From Coptis chinensis (taxonomy: Eukaryota; Streptophyta; Magnoliopsida; Ranunculales; Ranunculaceae), in assembly GCA_015680905.1 (NCBI GenBank), contig CM027382.1, positions 7,413,501 to 7,477,500 of the forward strand: DNA of 64,000 nucleotides, written 5' to 3'. The notes beneath the pieces were generated by a model that saw only the letters and a list, made by a program, of their open reading frames with translations, did no database searches and had not been told where the DNA came from. Positions 24,867-36,230 of this stretch are shown here, one piece after another; position 1 is the stretch's first letter, and each line of letters begins with the position of its first letter. Position numbers and translations under genes: made by a program.

Positions 24867-26806
24867 TGTTGCAACCCGTTTCCACGATTTTTTCTAATTT
24901 TATAGTCCCGACTACTTGGTTAGATGCGAAGGCGAACAACACACCTAATCGACTTCTTCCCGAATTTGAACCCATTTGGGTTGCCCTCACGTACCCCTGC
25001 TCGAGGGATCAAGGCTGCCGTAGTTCTCTCCCTCTCTCCACTCTTTTCTATCTCACTCTTGGATTCTCCTCCCTACAGATGTCATCTCCTCAGTTTGCCT
25101 CCTATTCTCCTCGTTGTCTCCCTCATTCCCAGTTCCTCTTCTCTAGGTTTCTCCTCCTTTTTTCTCCTCCTCCACTGGATGTTGTCACCCTACTCTTCTT
25201 CTCGGATCTCTCCCCTATTCCTCTTCCTCTCTAGGCTTTCGTCTCGCTTTGGCGTATGTATCCTCGGCGTCTCCTCGACCGTCATCTCCTTTTGGCCGCT
25301 CCTATGGCCGTCGCCTCATCCGCTTCTCGCTCTCTAGATATCTCCTCCTCTTTTCTCATCATCTCTACCCTCCCTCCTCTGCGGCGTCATTATCCTCGGC
25401 CGTCGTCCTTTCCTTCTCTCGCTATATATCGTCTCCGCCCTCTTCCTCCTCGTCCGGGGACATTATCTCACTATTCCTCCCCTACGGCGGAAATCGTCCT
25501 CGGCCGTCATTATCTTTTGGCGTCTTCTCGACCCGTCGTCTCCTTTTGGCGCCGTTCTATGGCCATCGATCTCCTCCCTTCTTCTAGATATCTCCTCTCT
25601 CTTTCTCCTCATCTCGGGACATCATCTCCTACTCCTCCCTCTCGGCGTGAGCCGTATCCTCGGCGTCGTCTTCTCCCTTCCGCTATAGATATCTCGCGAT
25701 CTCTTCCTCCTCATCGGGACACCATCTCGCTCTCCTCCCCCTGCGGCGTCATACCTCCGCCGCCGGCGTATCCTTTTGGCCGGACGTTTCCTCGACCGTC
25801 GTCTCCTTTGGCCGTTCTATGGCCGTCGTCTCCCTTCCTTCTGCCTTTCTGAGATATCTCCTCCTCTCTTTCTCTCATCTCGGGACACCATCTCTTTCTC
25901 CTCCCCTCGCCGCCGATGGCGTATCCTCGGCCGTGTTATCCTTGGCCGACGTCTCCTCGGACCGATCATCTCCTTTGGCGTTCCGTTCTATGGCCGTCGT
26001 CTCCTTCCTTTTCTGCTCTAGATATCTCCTCCTCTCTTTCTCCTCATCTGGGACATCATCTCCCTACTCCTCCCTCTCTCGCCGCCGTATCCTCGCCGCC
26101 GTCTTCTCCTTTCTCTTGCTATAGATATCTCTCATCTCTTCCTCCTCTCTCGGGACACCATCTGTCTCTCCTCCCCTCTTTCGGCCGTCATATCCGAAAT
26201 TCATTATCCTTTGGCCGACGTTTCCCTCGGCCGTCGTCTCCTTTTGGCCCGGAGTTCCTATGGCGATCGTCTCCCTTCCTTCTACCCTGCTCCTAGATAT
26301 CTCCTCCTCTCTTTCTCCTCATCGGGACATCATCTCATTTCTCCTCCCCTCTCGGCGATTATCCGCCGGCCGACGTATCCTTTGGCGGCGTCTCCTCACC
26401 GATCATCTCCTTTGGCGCCGTTCTTATGGCCGTGATCGTCTCCTTCGCCCCTCCTCCTCCTCCTCTCGGCCCGGCCTCCTCCCCTCCCCCTCTAGATCTC
26501 CCCTCCTCCTCCTCCTCCTCTCTGGCCGACGCCTCCATACTCCCCTCCTCCTCCTCCTCCTCTCTGGCCGACGTCTCCTCTGGCCGTCGTCTCCACCTCC
26601 TCTGGTTGTCTCCTCCCTCCTCCTCCCCTCCACCTCTCTCTTTTTCTCTCTCTGGTGCCTCTTTCCTCCCTCTTTCCTTTCTCCTCTTCTCTACTAGTTC
26701 CCCTCTCCTCACTTTTATATCTCCTCCTTAGGTTTACCTCATGGGGCCTAGTAGGGTCTTGGGCCCAATACCTATAAAGGCCCATCTTATGAAAATGGCT
26801 ATTACA
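24867..26806 (-). repeat. Element D LTR (right)
   Basis: 1.94-kb partner of the left LTR with the same termini and CT-rich repeats but fewer tandem units. The minus strand reads ATATAAAAGTGAGGAG near 26713-26719. On the minus strand the primer-binding-site-like sequence lies at about 24845-24866, beside this LTR. Confidence 0.85.
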
Positions 26807-27746
26807 CTAAATGCCAAGAGTACGTGAGAGCAAAGCTGTCATTGGTAAATAAGCTTGACGTTTTGTCATCACCAACTTCTCCTCCGTTGGACTGATCAGC
26901 TAAGTAAGGTATGGCTCATCCTCATCGTATGTGTGTACTGTGAGTTTGTTGATTTCAGACCTAATTGTTTGGTGAGGAAAGCAAATTTGAGTTTACATGT
27001 AAATAAGTGAAGCGCATGTATGAGATTCACGATAAAAATATTGCGGTGGCTTACCTTGGCCTGGCCAGCATGGCATAGCGTGGTGTAGACTGCCTGACGG
27101 TCGCGGCACTTTGGCTTATCTCCTTTCTCGATGCAGCAAGGTATGTCTACCTCTCCGGGAATAAGGTTTCCTACGACAAAGGGAAAGGAAAAGGTAAGAT
27201 TTCTCTACTCAGAAATAGATGTATCAGTAATACAGACTAATTTGCATGGTATAGTTGAGTCCTCATTATGTAGGCCTGGATATTGTACAGATCGTCTGCA
27301 TATGTAAGAATGTCCATAGTCAGCATGCTGTCGACACATGTGAGCCTGGCCCCCATGTGTCCTGAGTTCACCATCATTAGTCGTGTGTACAATAATAATG
27401 GTTAATTATCATGCATAATATTTCGTTCACTTGTTAGGGTGTAAGGGATAATAATTCGTGGCAGTAAAGAAATCAAACGTTAAAGATTGGTTTGTTTACA
27501 TCTAGTTTTGATTGTCCTTAAGTGTAGTCTGTCATCTAGCGTTGGTTTAAGGTTTTCTAACGTTTCATATCACATCATCAGTAGGCCTAACAATAGCATG
27601 CATGTGTATATACTATGCGTTTCGTTTTGCTGACGTAAAAAAAAAAAAAAAGAGAAAAAAAGATGAGAGAAGAACTTGACATGAACCAAAGGAAGAAAAG
27701 CAAGCTTACCATGGCTTGAAGAAGACGACTGTGAGGAGGCTGCCAT
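26807..27746 (-). CDS. Candidate three-exon small gene antisense inside element B, unknown function
   Basis: On the minus strand a TATATATA box (27808-27815) lies about 60 bp before an ATG in good plant context (GTCAACATGGC). The possible exons are 27746-27710, 27170-27055 and 26899-26807, each bounded by GT/AG sites (GTAAGC donors twice). Phases agree and a TAG ends the frame at 26807, giving about 81 codons. The first block is serine-rich (MAASSQSSSSSHG); the second is cysteine-rich (IPCCIEKGDKPKCRDR); the last is basic. I recognise no family. Position and orientation fit the antisense ORFs known from Tat-type gypsy elements, or a captured host gene. Element D inserted exactly at the TAG. 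Exons were predicted by eye only. Confidence 0.4.
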
Positions 27747-27807
27747 GTTGACTCTCTGTATCGGTTGTGAAAAAAGTTGTTGAGGTACGTATGCACCTCC
27801 TCAAGCC

Positions 27808-27815
27808 TATATATA
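27808..27815 (-). promoter_or_regulatory. TATA box of the antisense gene-like unit
   Basis: Minus strand GCTATATATAGGC, about 30 bp upstream of the likely start of transcription and about 60 bp before the ATG at 27746. Confidence 0.5.
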
Positions 27816-27829
27816 GCGTTCCTTTGCTC

Positions 27830-28610
27830 CAGCTTTTAGAAGTTGCAGGACCTTGCTTGAATCACAAATGGAAAGTGCTGATGGGCCTTAACAAGAGAAG
27901 GGAATAAAGCCGGAATAGAGCTGTAGGCTCAGTACTTGTTCATGTGTTTTGGAAGGTAAGAAAAGGGAATAACGCGGTTTCTCTTTCTATTTTGAATTTT
28001 GGAAGTTTCTTTTTGTCCTGAGATTCCTCCTTTAGTTTCTCACAGGCGGTGGGCTGGCCCTTGTTTTTTGTTTTTAGCAAGTTCACTTGATACAAAATCA
28101 AGTTAGTTTTTAGGCCCAAATCTAATTTGACGTCCTGACCTGTTTTCTTTTTAGTCCTAGTGTCTGGCCAGTCTAAATTGGTTTTCATTAGTTTGACCGG
28201 TTGGTCTAGACTGACCCGGTTTTGACCAGTTTTGACAATTGACCAAGTTTGACAAAAAAAAAAAAAAAAAAAAAAATAAATAAATAATGATGAATATTAG
28301 TACCATGGGGTTCTTACCCTCTAGTATGAGAAAATATTCATCAAGTTTTTGTTCTTTATATTATTACTAGCGGCAACGATCGATCATTAATATCATTTTG
28401 GTAACTCCATTTGTGCAACATTAAAATTGTTCGCGAGAACAATGTTAGTTTTTACTGACAGCCTCACGGATAGATCGGCCTGAACTCATAGTGGCAGTCT
28501 TTTCCAATCCAAGTACTTGAATGTAATTGATTGATTGATTGTTTGAACTTGAATATCATCATCCCCAGCATCCATCTTTCATCTCCAACACATCTCTTAT
28601 TATAACACCC
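27830..28610. other. Element B interior, no gene seen
   Basis: Non-coding; TTGACCRGTTTGAC-like runs near 28190-28250, then an A-run (28254-28276). CTTAT at 28606-28610 directly precedes the solo LTR and may be its left target duplication. Confidence 0.5.
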
Positions 28611-28630
28611 CGTCTTTTATTTTATTTTTC

Positions 28631-28677
<47 letters not shown>

Positions 28678-30958
28678 AAATAGATAAAATAGATATATGA
28701 TATCTAGCAGTTACGGATAAAAGTCCCGTAAGTAAATAGATAAGTTTTATCCTTGTTTTTCGGGGAGTTTTTAAAACTAAAAAGGGAGTTTTCTCACGTA
28801 GAGTTTTTGGGGGAAAAACCCATAGAGTTTTATACAGAGGAAAAAAAAAAGGAGAGTTTTACTGACAACAGAAAAGGAAGATTTTTCCTGGTAGTTGGTT
28901 GATAGTCGGAGAGTGCTAAAGGTGAGTAGATATTTTATGGATTTTTATTTTATAAAATCTTTGTTACTGTCGATTTCTTTTCTGTTGAAATCTGTCGTGT
29001 TGTTAAAACTTAAAACTCTGAAATTTGATATTGAACTGTCGAACTGTGCTACTGTGTGGTGGTGTGGCTATGTTTATTTGGAACTGTTAGTATAGTTTTG
29101 GAAACTGTTTGAACTGTTGAAGCTCGAAAAAAGCATTAATGGCGGCGGGAATTATTTCTAGATCTAGTTTTGGTAAAGTTTGGATTTAAGGATTGGAGGT
29201 TTTTGCCTTAATTAAAGTTGGAGGGTTTGTGTTTAGGAGTAATTTCGGTTGGTGTTTGGATGGTGGCGATCGGAACTGGTGGTGGCCGATTTGGTGGCTG
29301 CTGGAGGGAGAAGATGACCGGCTGGGCTTGGGCTTTGGGCCCAAAGCCTTTTGGTTTTGGTTGGGCCGAAATCTAATTTTCGTATCAGACAATAGAAAAC
29401 TAAGTTAGTTAGTTGGGTGAACCAAATGGGTGGGCTTATGTGTTGTAAATTTTAGATTTTCTTTTGGCCTTAAGTTTAGACTATGGGCCTTTGACTTTGG
29501 GCTTTTGGGTTAGAGGAGTTTGAAATTTGGTTGACTTTGATGATCTGTTGACGAGTTGACTTTGATCATTGACCGAGTTGACATCGATCATTGACTAGGG
29601 TTGACTTTGACCAGTTGACCTAATTTGACCTTTTAACCTCGGATTATGATTCGCTCTATTAGGATAGGTCTAGGGCTATTAGCATGCTTGGCTTTAGGCT
29701 AAGACCTTTATATATCGTGTATGCGTGTATTAAGCGCTATGTGATATTTAGGTTTTATGATATGCAACGCTTATGACAATTTATACATCTATGAAATTAA
29801 TAACGCGTAAACTAATAATACATGAATCAAGATACTCTTTTCGTTATCCGAAATAATATATACAATAAAGTTCAATAATGCGTAAAACAAATTTATCGCG
29901 ACTCTTTTAGAACTCTCCCCTCAAGTTTTGGAATTGAGTTTTATGATTTGTTGATGTCATATGTTAGGTGGGCATTTATTGAATGTGCCATAAATGGCCC
30001 ATTAACGTTATCTATGGGTATTCATTCAATGAATGTGCCATGAGTGACCCAGTATTCATTGAATGTGCCATGAATGACCGATTCTTTGATTTTGCCACTA
30101 GAGAGGAACTAAGGTATTAAGCCAAGGGTTAGTTGTATTATTTGATTATCGCGAAGTGTTTGGGTTTACTTTTGAATACCTAATATAATATCTACATATG
30201 TTATATAGAAGTTCTAACTTTCTTTTGCAAGAGGGTAGGACTTAATAACATTTTGTGCAGGGACGCGGTCCTACCCTTATACAGCAGTGGATATCGGTAA
30301 GTTTTAATTCAATGATTTAAATATTAAAACGAGTTATTAGAATGAGTTAATATAATGGAAGTTTTGCTTGGGAAGAAACTATGTCGGTTGAAATGATGGA
30401 ACTACGTGTCTTACAAGATGAGAATGATTAAGTTATGAGAAAATATAATGTGATATGATTGTTTGGATAATTAAAGTATGATAATGGTTTTATGTGGTTA
30501 GTCTACTCATACCAAAGAAATTCCATTTTTTAACCCATGTTTGCTTTGTTTTGGCAACGTGGGTGTGTTCTTGGGAACATAGGTGGAAGGCAGTGGAACC
30601 GCGGCGTTTGATTTGGAGCAGTCTGTTAGTTTTTATTAGGTCTGATCTTTTTGGAAGTATGTAATAACGTAGTTTCATATTCATCATGGAATGAGAATAC
30701 GATGTTGAAGACCTATTATTCTTAGAGTGTTATATTGATGATTTTTGGATGGAAGATAGACTTTCATAAAGTAATAAAGAGAATTTTGGAGATTATTTTT
30801 GTTGTTAAGATTCTTTATGATGTGGGTTTTAGGTTTTGACATGTGTTGTATCCACCCGCCATAGCACTGGTTTTAGACAATTGAACATAGTGATGTTTGA
30901 GATATTTATATTTCAAATATTCATTTTTTTAATTGTTTAGAAATTGGCCGCGATGACA
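28611..30958 (+). mobile_element. Family-C solo LTR, copy b
   Basis: Begins TATAACACCCCG (a T-G to T-A variant of the family start) and ends GATGACA. It shares blocks with the other family-C copies: TCTAGATCTAGTTTTGGT, the TTGACTTTGA run (29530-29620), TTGATGTCATATGTTAGG (29950), GGACGCGGTCCTACCC (30260) and ATATTTATATTTCAA near the end. CTTAT before it and CTTTAT after it fit a target duplication with a one-base slip. It contains a long (ATA)n microsatellite at 28632-28675. No coding region; fossil inside element B. Confidence 0.72.
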
Positions 30959-31594
30959 CTTTATCTTCTCCAGCAGTGTTCGTATGTGTCTTCTTCCTTC
31001 ATCTTTTGAATCTTCCATCTCCAGTGGATCTTCTTGCTCTCCCCGATGAGTCTTTCGTCAGTGTTTGGTTATCACCATTATATGAGAATATTTAATCTAA
31101 GTCAAAATCATGAATGAATTGATCTATCCATTTAATTTTACCAGTTTTCCAAAATGAATCTGAAAATATTAGATTTCAAAAAAAAAATTTGTCCCTTGAT
31201 TTCAAAAAAGTTGTTCGTCATTTTCAAAAAATATTTTTCAATCAACCAATATCATGTTACGCGTTGTAAGTTCGTTCGATGCGTCTGCTAGCATTGATAT
31301 TTTGTCTTGTGGTATAAGTCCGTCCGATGCTTCCACAGATAATCCGGTTACCATGTTGCGTGGTATAAGTCCGTTCGATTCATCCACCAACATTCAATCA
31401 TTTTTAAACCCTCACAAACAACTTGAAAAAAATTGAGGATTTCAAATATCCAGGGAAATGCCCTCTTTCAAAAATATTTTTCAAATGAATTTTCAAAAAT
31501 TGCATGAGATCTTTTGGCTGGAGCTTGGCAAAAATGGTTTGTCTCCATGGCTTTGCCATTCAGTTGCAAGCAACCTTTGTTAAAGAGGGGCAAC
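30959..31594 (+). other. Element B, 3' untranslated part with a short tandem repeat
   Basis: Non-coding. Three copies of a ~57-bp unit around GGTATAAGTCCGTYCGATGC lie at 31254-31400. It ends in the polypurine tract AAAGAGGGGCAAC (31582-31594) immediately before the right LTR. Confidence 0.65.
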
Positions 31595-33242
31595 TGTAGA
31601 CACCCAATTTTTGCACCCCAGGCATAATTCATTCATGATTTTACCTTGAATTAAATATAATAATATAAGGTGATTTGCTTTCTAGAGTCTTCATTTCTAC
31701 TTCAAACTTCTTTTTTTTCATCTTATTTAAGCGTCTTTAGACTCTCCTCATCATGTTCTAGCTATGACTGAAGTTTCGTTGCTTTCTGAGTTTTGAGCTG
31801 AAAATGACCAAAATGCCCATGTAACCCTTTGGAGCCCAAATCTCATTTTTTCCGCTCTTTCTTTGGATGAGATTATTTCATGTTTGAATTCCCCTTGAAA
31901 AATCCTTGGAAATGAGTACAAGCTTGCCTAGGTTCCTTTTGGATTTCAGAAACCCTAATCTTGCCTTATCCCGTTTCAGCCCGTTGTGAGCCCTGTTGAG
32001 TGTAACGATTTATTGGAGTAAGATTTCTACCCAAGGATATTTTTAAGAGTTCATGGACCTTCCTAATGGATTAATGAACAACTTTTGTGAAGAAGAGTTT
32101 GCCTAATTTTGATCCGGTCAAAGGAAATTTGTAGCATTGAAAATATGGTCAAAATGGGTCTTTTTGTGGTTTTTGGACTTGTGCTCGTGGGCTGTGGATT
32201 CAGATCGAGTTGGACCTTTTCATTAGGGTTTCTAGCCCATTTTCAAGCCTCCAAAAACCTAGAGAACCTTCCTTAATTGTTTGATTTGATTTGATCCCTA
32301 AAATCAAGAATATTCTAGAGAATATGCCATTTTTTTTTTTTTTTTGCCTCGAGTACTTCTCAACTAGGAGATATAGTGGACTTAGAGATCAAGAGCGGAC
32401 TTTCATAGGACTATAATGTAGGCTTAGGTGATGGGCTCAGAAAGAAGGGATAGGATCAAAATTTATTTTTGGAGTAGAACTTGTCATATAAAGGGATGAG
32501 TAATTGGAATGATGGTAGTGAGATGATGATATGGATCCCAAATCTTAAATAAAACTGCCCCTTGTTTAGATTTTCCATTTTGGACCGGTGTTGATTATTT
32601 TGTGCAACTCTAAGCATTTTGAGTTATGACGGGGGTTTTTTCTTTTCTTTTTTTTTTTTGAAAGATTTTTTTTTTTTCCCTTTGCACTAGAATTTTCTTC
32701 AACATCTTTTTGGGATAAATAACATGGGGGTGATTGTTTTGTGATAAAAGATGGATGGAATGATGCCCCTGGAATATGACAAGTTCTATAAAAATAGGTA
32801 TGGGTAATCTATGGGTAGGCTAAAGATTTATTAGGCTTCCTAAAATATATGGGCTTATATTGTGGGAAATAAAAGAATAGAAACCCTAATATAATGTGGG
32901 CTTATATTGTAGATATAAATATTAATCTACGAAGAAAGTCCAAATATCATGCATAATTAAATAATTTAGTGAAGATCATCCAACTTAGTAGATTAATATT
33001 TCAAGCTTTCTTCGTTTGCCTATCTTAATACATTACACCTTAATAGAAGTAAGGCTGGTTTTACCAGGCGAGCGTGGGTGCCTAACACCTTCCCATATCG
33101 TACCTTGACTCCCGAACCCAATAATCATCTAGTTTCGAGGGATAGTCCTTCACATAGGTTTTTACTCAACTTTTTCTTAATAAAGTTAGTGGCGACTCTA
33201 AAATCAATTGCATAGACCTAGGTACACATTTTTGTGCGTACA
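31595..33242 (+). repeat. Element B, right LTR with foreign inverted insert
   Basis: Starts TGTAGACACCCA and ends TTTTTGTGCGTACA. Its two ends match the left LTR. The middle third of the left LTR is replaced here by an inverted copy of element B's own interior (32331-32890). Confidence 0.85.
32331..32890 (-). repeat. Inverted-repeat arm inside the right LTR of B
   Basis: Reverse complement of 20200-20752, starting at a T-run (32331-32346) that corresponds to the A-run at 20730-20752. At its other side the LTR resumes after TAAATATTAATCTACG with TTTAGTGAAGATCATCC. Confidence 0.9.
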
Positions 33243-35214
33243 AAAGCATATAAATATTGGCACGTAACAAGAGGGGAATTCTTATAAGACTTAGATATAT
33301 ACGTTTTTATGATAATTAAACTACATAGGGACTTAGATTCATGGACTTTAGTATTGGGCTTTTGACGGTTGATCAGTTTGACTTGACTTGTGATTTGGAC
33401 TCGAATAATTATGCATGATATTTGGACTTGAGTTGTTCTTTCTTTTTAAAGTCGTTTCATTTTGACATTGGTAGAATGGACATATATTTTGATTATTTAT
33501 TTACTATTTATATTGTGCACAAATGGAAATAATGCGTGCCTTTGATGGTGAATTAAGTTCACATAAATATATTGAACGAATACATTACATGATTGATTAC
33601 TATTATGAGTTGCTACTTAAATGAATTGTAGTATTTATGAATGTTTGATATATTCCATATGGTGTAGTACAATACATGATTGACACGTAAAATAATAAGT
33701 TTTGAGATTTGATATAGAGATGCTTGGATATCGTGCAATGAATAGTATTGGCACGTGATAATGTGGATTTTATTATAACGAGAAACGTTGAACTTCAATA
33801 CAATTAAGTATACTGGCATGAGATATAACAAGAATTATTATGAGATATGAATGTATGACACTGAATAAATTACGAATCTAAAAATCCTAGAACCTAGCTA
33901 CCACAACTCATGTGATTATCCCCGTGTAGCGGTGTAATTTGATTGGCCCTTCCGGCGTTTGATTGAATCTAAATGGCCTTCCAGCGAATCGAATAGTGGC
34001 TTGATTATTTCGTTCGCAAAATTAGAACGAGACTCGCTATATTTTATGCTGAATAGTGGTAGTACTCACATAATGGCTTTCGTGTGAGGGTTACCTGGTA
34101 TGCGATATCCCGCTTAGGGTAGCTACGCATGGAGTGGTTCATTATGTGAGGGGAGGCATGTGGATGTAGATTGTGGTAGCCATAGAAACTAGGTAAGACA
34201 TAGAGACGACTTGATTCTAGAGACACTTGAAGAAACTCTAAACAATAATTGTGATGATATATCAAAGCGTACGTTAAATTGATAATAAATGATTTATTAT
34301 GGTTGTGAAATTGGTCTTTGAGACGGTTCTTGTTGGTTCGAATGAGATGTTTGGAATTATGTATATGATATGCTTGTTCTATTGTAATTTATTTTGTATT
34401 CACAATGGGTTGGCAGAAGGGTGGGTTGGATTGATTATTTATGCAGGTGTGACCCACTCTGTGATTAGACTTACACCCATGTAAGTATAGAGTAAGTTTT
34501 AGTTTTGTTATTTTATTATTAAATGTAGTTGATCTAGTACGGTTTGAAGCTAAGACGCCCCCGGTGGAGGAACTAAATGCTTTGTTATTATTGGATTGGG
34601 AGCTAAAAGCGCTCAAGAGAGGAACTACCCGCCTTTAATTATTGTATTTAAGAACATTTGTATTAGTCGATTTGGAAGTTCGGGCACCTCGGTGGAGGAA
34701 CTAAGCGCCTTATTAATTGTGTATGTATATATATATAAATATATTTTGTATTTTAGGGCTACTTATACCAAAGATTGTTTTAATAATCGACCCGATTTGC
34801 ATGTTTGTTTATCGAGGTGTGTTCATTAAATGAACATAGTTGATAAGTCTTGACAGTGGTTAGTGTGGAAGAAGGTTAGATCTTTGCTTGTGGTTCGCGT
34901 GGCGCCTCATTCTGAGGATATGTTTGGTTTTCCTTGAGGTGCAATAGATTTTTAATTAAGACAATGTTTTTGTATTTTTCAGGTTGTAATTATAATTAAA
35001 GAGTTGTTGAAAGGAGATTTGTAACTTAATCATATTTGTGAATTTTTGTAATAAAGATGACTTTTGTTTATTTAAAAAATTTATTGGTTTCAAATTATTA
35101 AAATAATTAAATAGATGATGGGTTTTTGAAAGTGGAGAGTGCATCACACCTCGAAAATCAAGAGTTGGAAACAAATATTGTTTTTCCAATTTTGTCGAAA
35201 TTCGGGGTGTGACA
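33243..35214 (+). mobile_element. Family-C LTR, copy a, right half
   Basis: Continuation of the LTR begun at 11528. It ends AAATTCGGGGTGTGACA, followed by TGTTC (35215-35219), which matches the bases left of 11528. Non-coding; the open frames are short. Confidence 0.7.
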
Positions 35215-36055
35215 TGTTCCATCTTCTAGTGTAGCTCAGTGCGTTTATACAAAGAAAAATTGTTTCGGTGCTAAAAAAACACACTATCTTCCATGTCAAA
35301 TTTTGAATCCACATTAAAAATTAAATATTGAACTGACCCAACTGAACAACACATTCACCCATTTACAAAGATTTCCAGACTAACATTTTGTCAAGAGTTA
35401 TTGCTCATTCTGCTCACACAAGTATTGTATGGGTAAAGTTTACTTTACTTTTACAAAGTCTCACCCAACGACAAAATTTTAAGAGGAAAATCTACTTTCT
35501 TGAGCAAAATTTACTTTACTTAAAAATTAACTTTTTTGAGATCAGTCTTGAAATCTTGAGCGATTTCAAGGACTGGCGCTGGAACAGAAGCTTCTTGATT
35601 AAAAAGCTCAATACTCTTATGATATTTCCTGATTTCACGGAGATCAACAGTGCCAGCAGGGCTTCACTCCTCGCATTGCTGGTGTCGATTTCCTTCCCGC
35701 CTTTGTTGCTAGCTACTTCCTTGGTGTCTTCCCTCCTGTTGACTTCCTTGTTGTGTTGCGTGTTTTGTTCTTGCCATTTTTTTTTTCTTTTGATGAAAAC
35801 TGAAAACTAATTAACAAATGAGTGAATTGATTAAGAGAGAGAGAGAGAGAATATGTTTATAGTGAGTATGTTTATCTAGGTTAGAGGTTTTCAAATGAGT
35901 TGAAAATTTTATGGAAATGATTTTTACAGTGAGTATGTCATATCTACAAAAAATTTCGTTTGAATTCATTTATAAATGAAATTTTAGGTACATATTTATT
36001 TTAACTTAAAATATATATGTATTTTTAAGATCCATGACTAATTATATATATATAA
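35215..36055. other. Intergenic; one unrecognised 140-codon frame
   Basis: The flank resumes after the nest. A + strand open frame at 35388-35810 (start MSRVIAHSAHTSIVWVKF) ends in a leucine-rich hydrophobic stretch, with no recognised domain and AT-rich codon use. It may be chance. A (GA)n run lies at 35836-35850. The segment near 35270 (GTGCTAAAAA..CACACTATCTTCCA) also occurs near 5395, so it belongs to a dispersed repeat. Confidence 0.4.
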
Positions 36056-36230
36056 TTACAGAGGAGTTATTACATATACTCGATCCTCTTGCAGAATTTC
36101 CCTATGCCATACTAGAGGGTTTAGTAACCATTCTGAGCTAGAGTGTAGTTTACCAAAAGAAACTATGGTGCGAGCAGTTTTATTGCCTGTCTTGCTGACC
36201 CACTTAATAAAAACTTTGTGTAGTACTGAC
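36056..36230 (-). pseudogene. RNase H-like (RVT_3) fragment, C-terminal part
   Basis: Minus strand reads KVFIKWVSKTGNKTARTIVSFGKL and then a WLLNP..REILQEDRV tail. The pattern F-x-W-V-x-x-x-G-N-K-x-A plus a P-x-W-x-x-x-x-L-x-x-D tail is that of the plant RVT_3/RNase H-like domain found in LINE polyproteins and stand-alone plant proteins. The start is cut by Copia-like element E. The other half lies at 48207-48530 and meets this piece in the same frame at the CTGAC target site. The final acidic/histidine catalytic position appears to be lost (TAR). Confidence 0.65.

Larger units (their letters stand above)
21406..26806 (-). mobile_element. Element D: non-coding LTR retrotransposon (LARD-like)
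   Basis: Complete in outline. Two long LTRs (21406-23598 and 24867-26806) begin TGTTGCAACCCG and end ATGGCTATTACA when read on the + strand, and a perfect CTAAA duplication flanks them. Orientation is minus: next to the right LTR the minus strand reads TGGCGCCG...GGGGA, a typical gypsy primer site, and next to the left LTR it reads GGTAGGGGCAAA, a polypurine tract. The 1.27-kb interior holds only tandem repeats and no gag or pol, so it must have moved with borrowed proteins. The LTRs differ by many small indels and are not very young. Large open frames (up to 326 codons) are artefacts of low-complexity CT-rich sequence. Confidence 0.88.
13091..33242 (+). mobile_element. Element B: Ty3/gypsy-type LTR retrotransposon, nested and degenerate
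   Basis: Fossil LTR retrotransposon of about 20 kb including later insertions. Its LTRs (13091-14899 and 31595-33242) begin TGTAGACACCCA and end in ACA. A TGGCGACT primer-site-like stretch follows the left LTR, and a purine tract (AAAGAGGGGCAAC) directly precedes the right LTR. The interior has gag-like and retropepsin-like regions and a remnant of the pre-RT linker. No recognisable reverse transcriptase, RNase H or integrase core remains. The coding parts are heavily broken, with many lesions. The flanking five bases match only partly (AAATT against AAAGC), so the target duplication is uncertain. It sits inside a family-C LTR and carries element D and another family-C solo LTR. Confidence 0.85.

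Noticed and set aside
24093-26731. Further overlapping frames of 100-220 codons in element D
   Set aside because: Explained by tandem units and by low-complexity TC-rich sequence; both strands are open at the same places.
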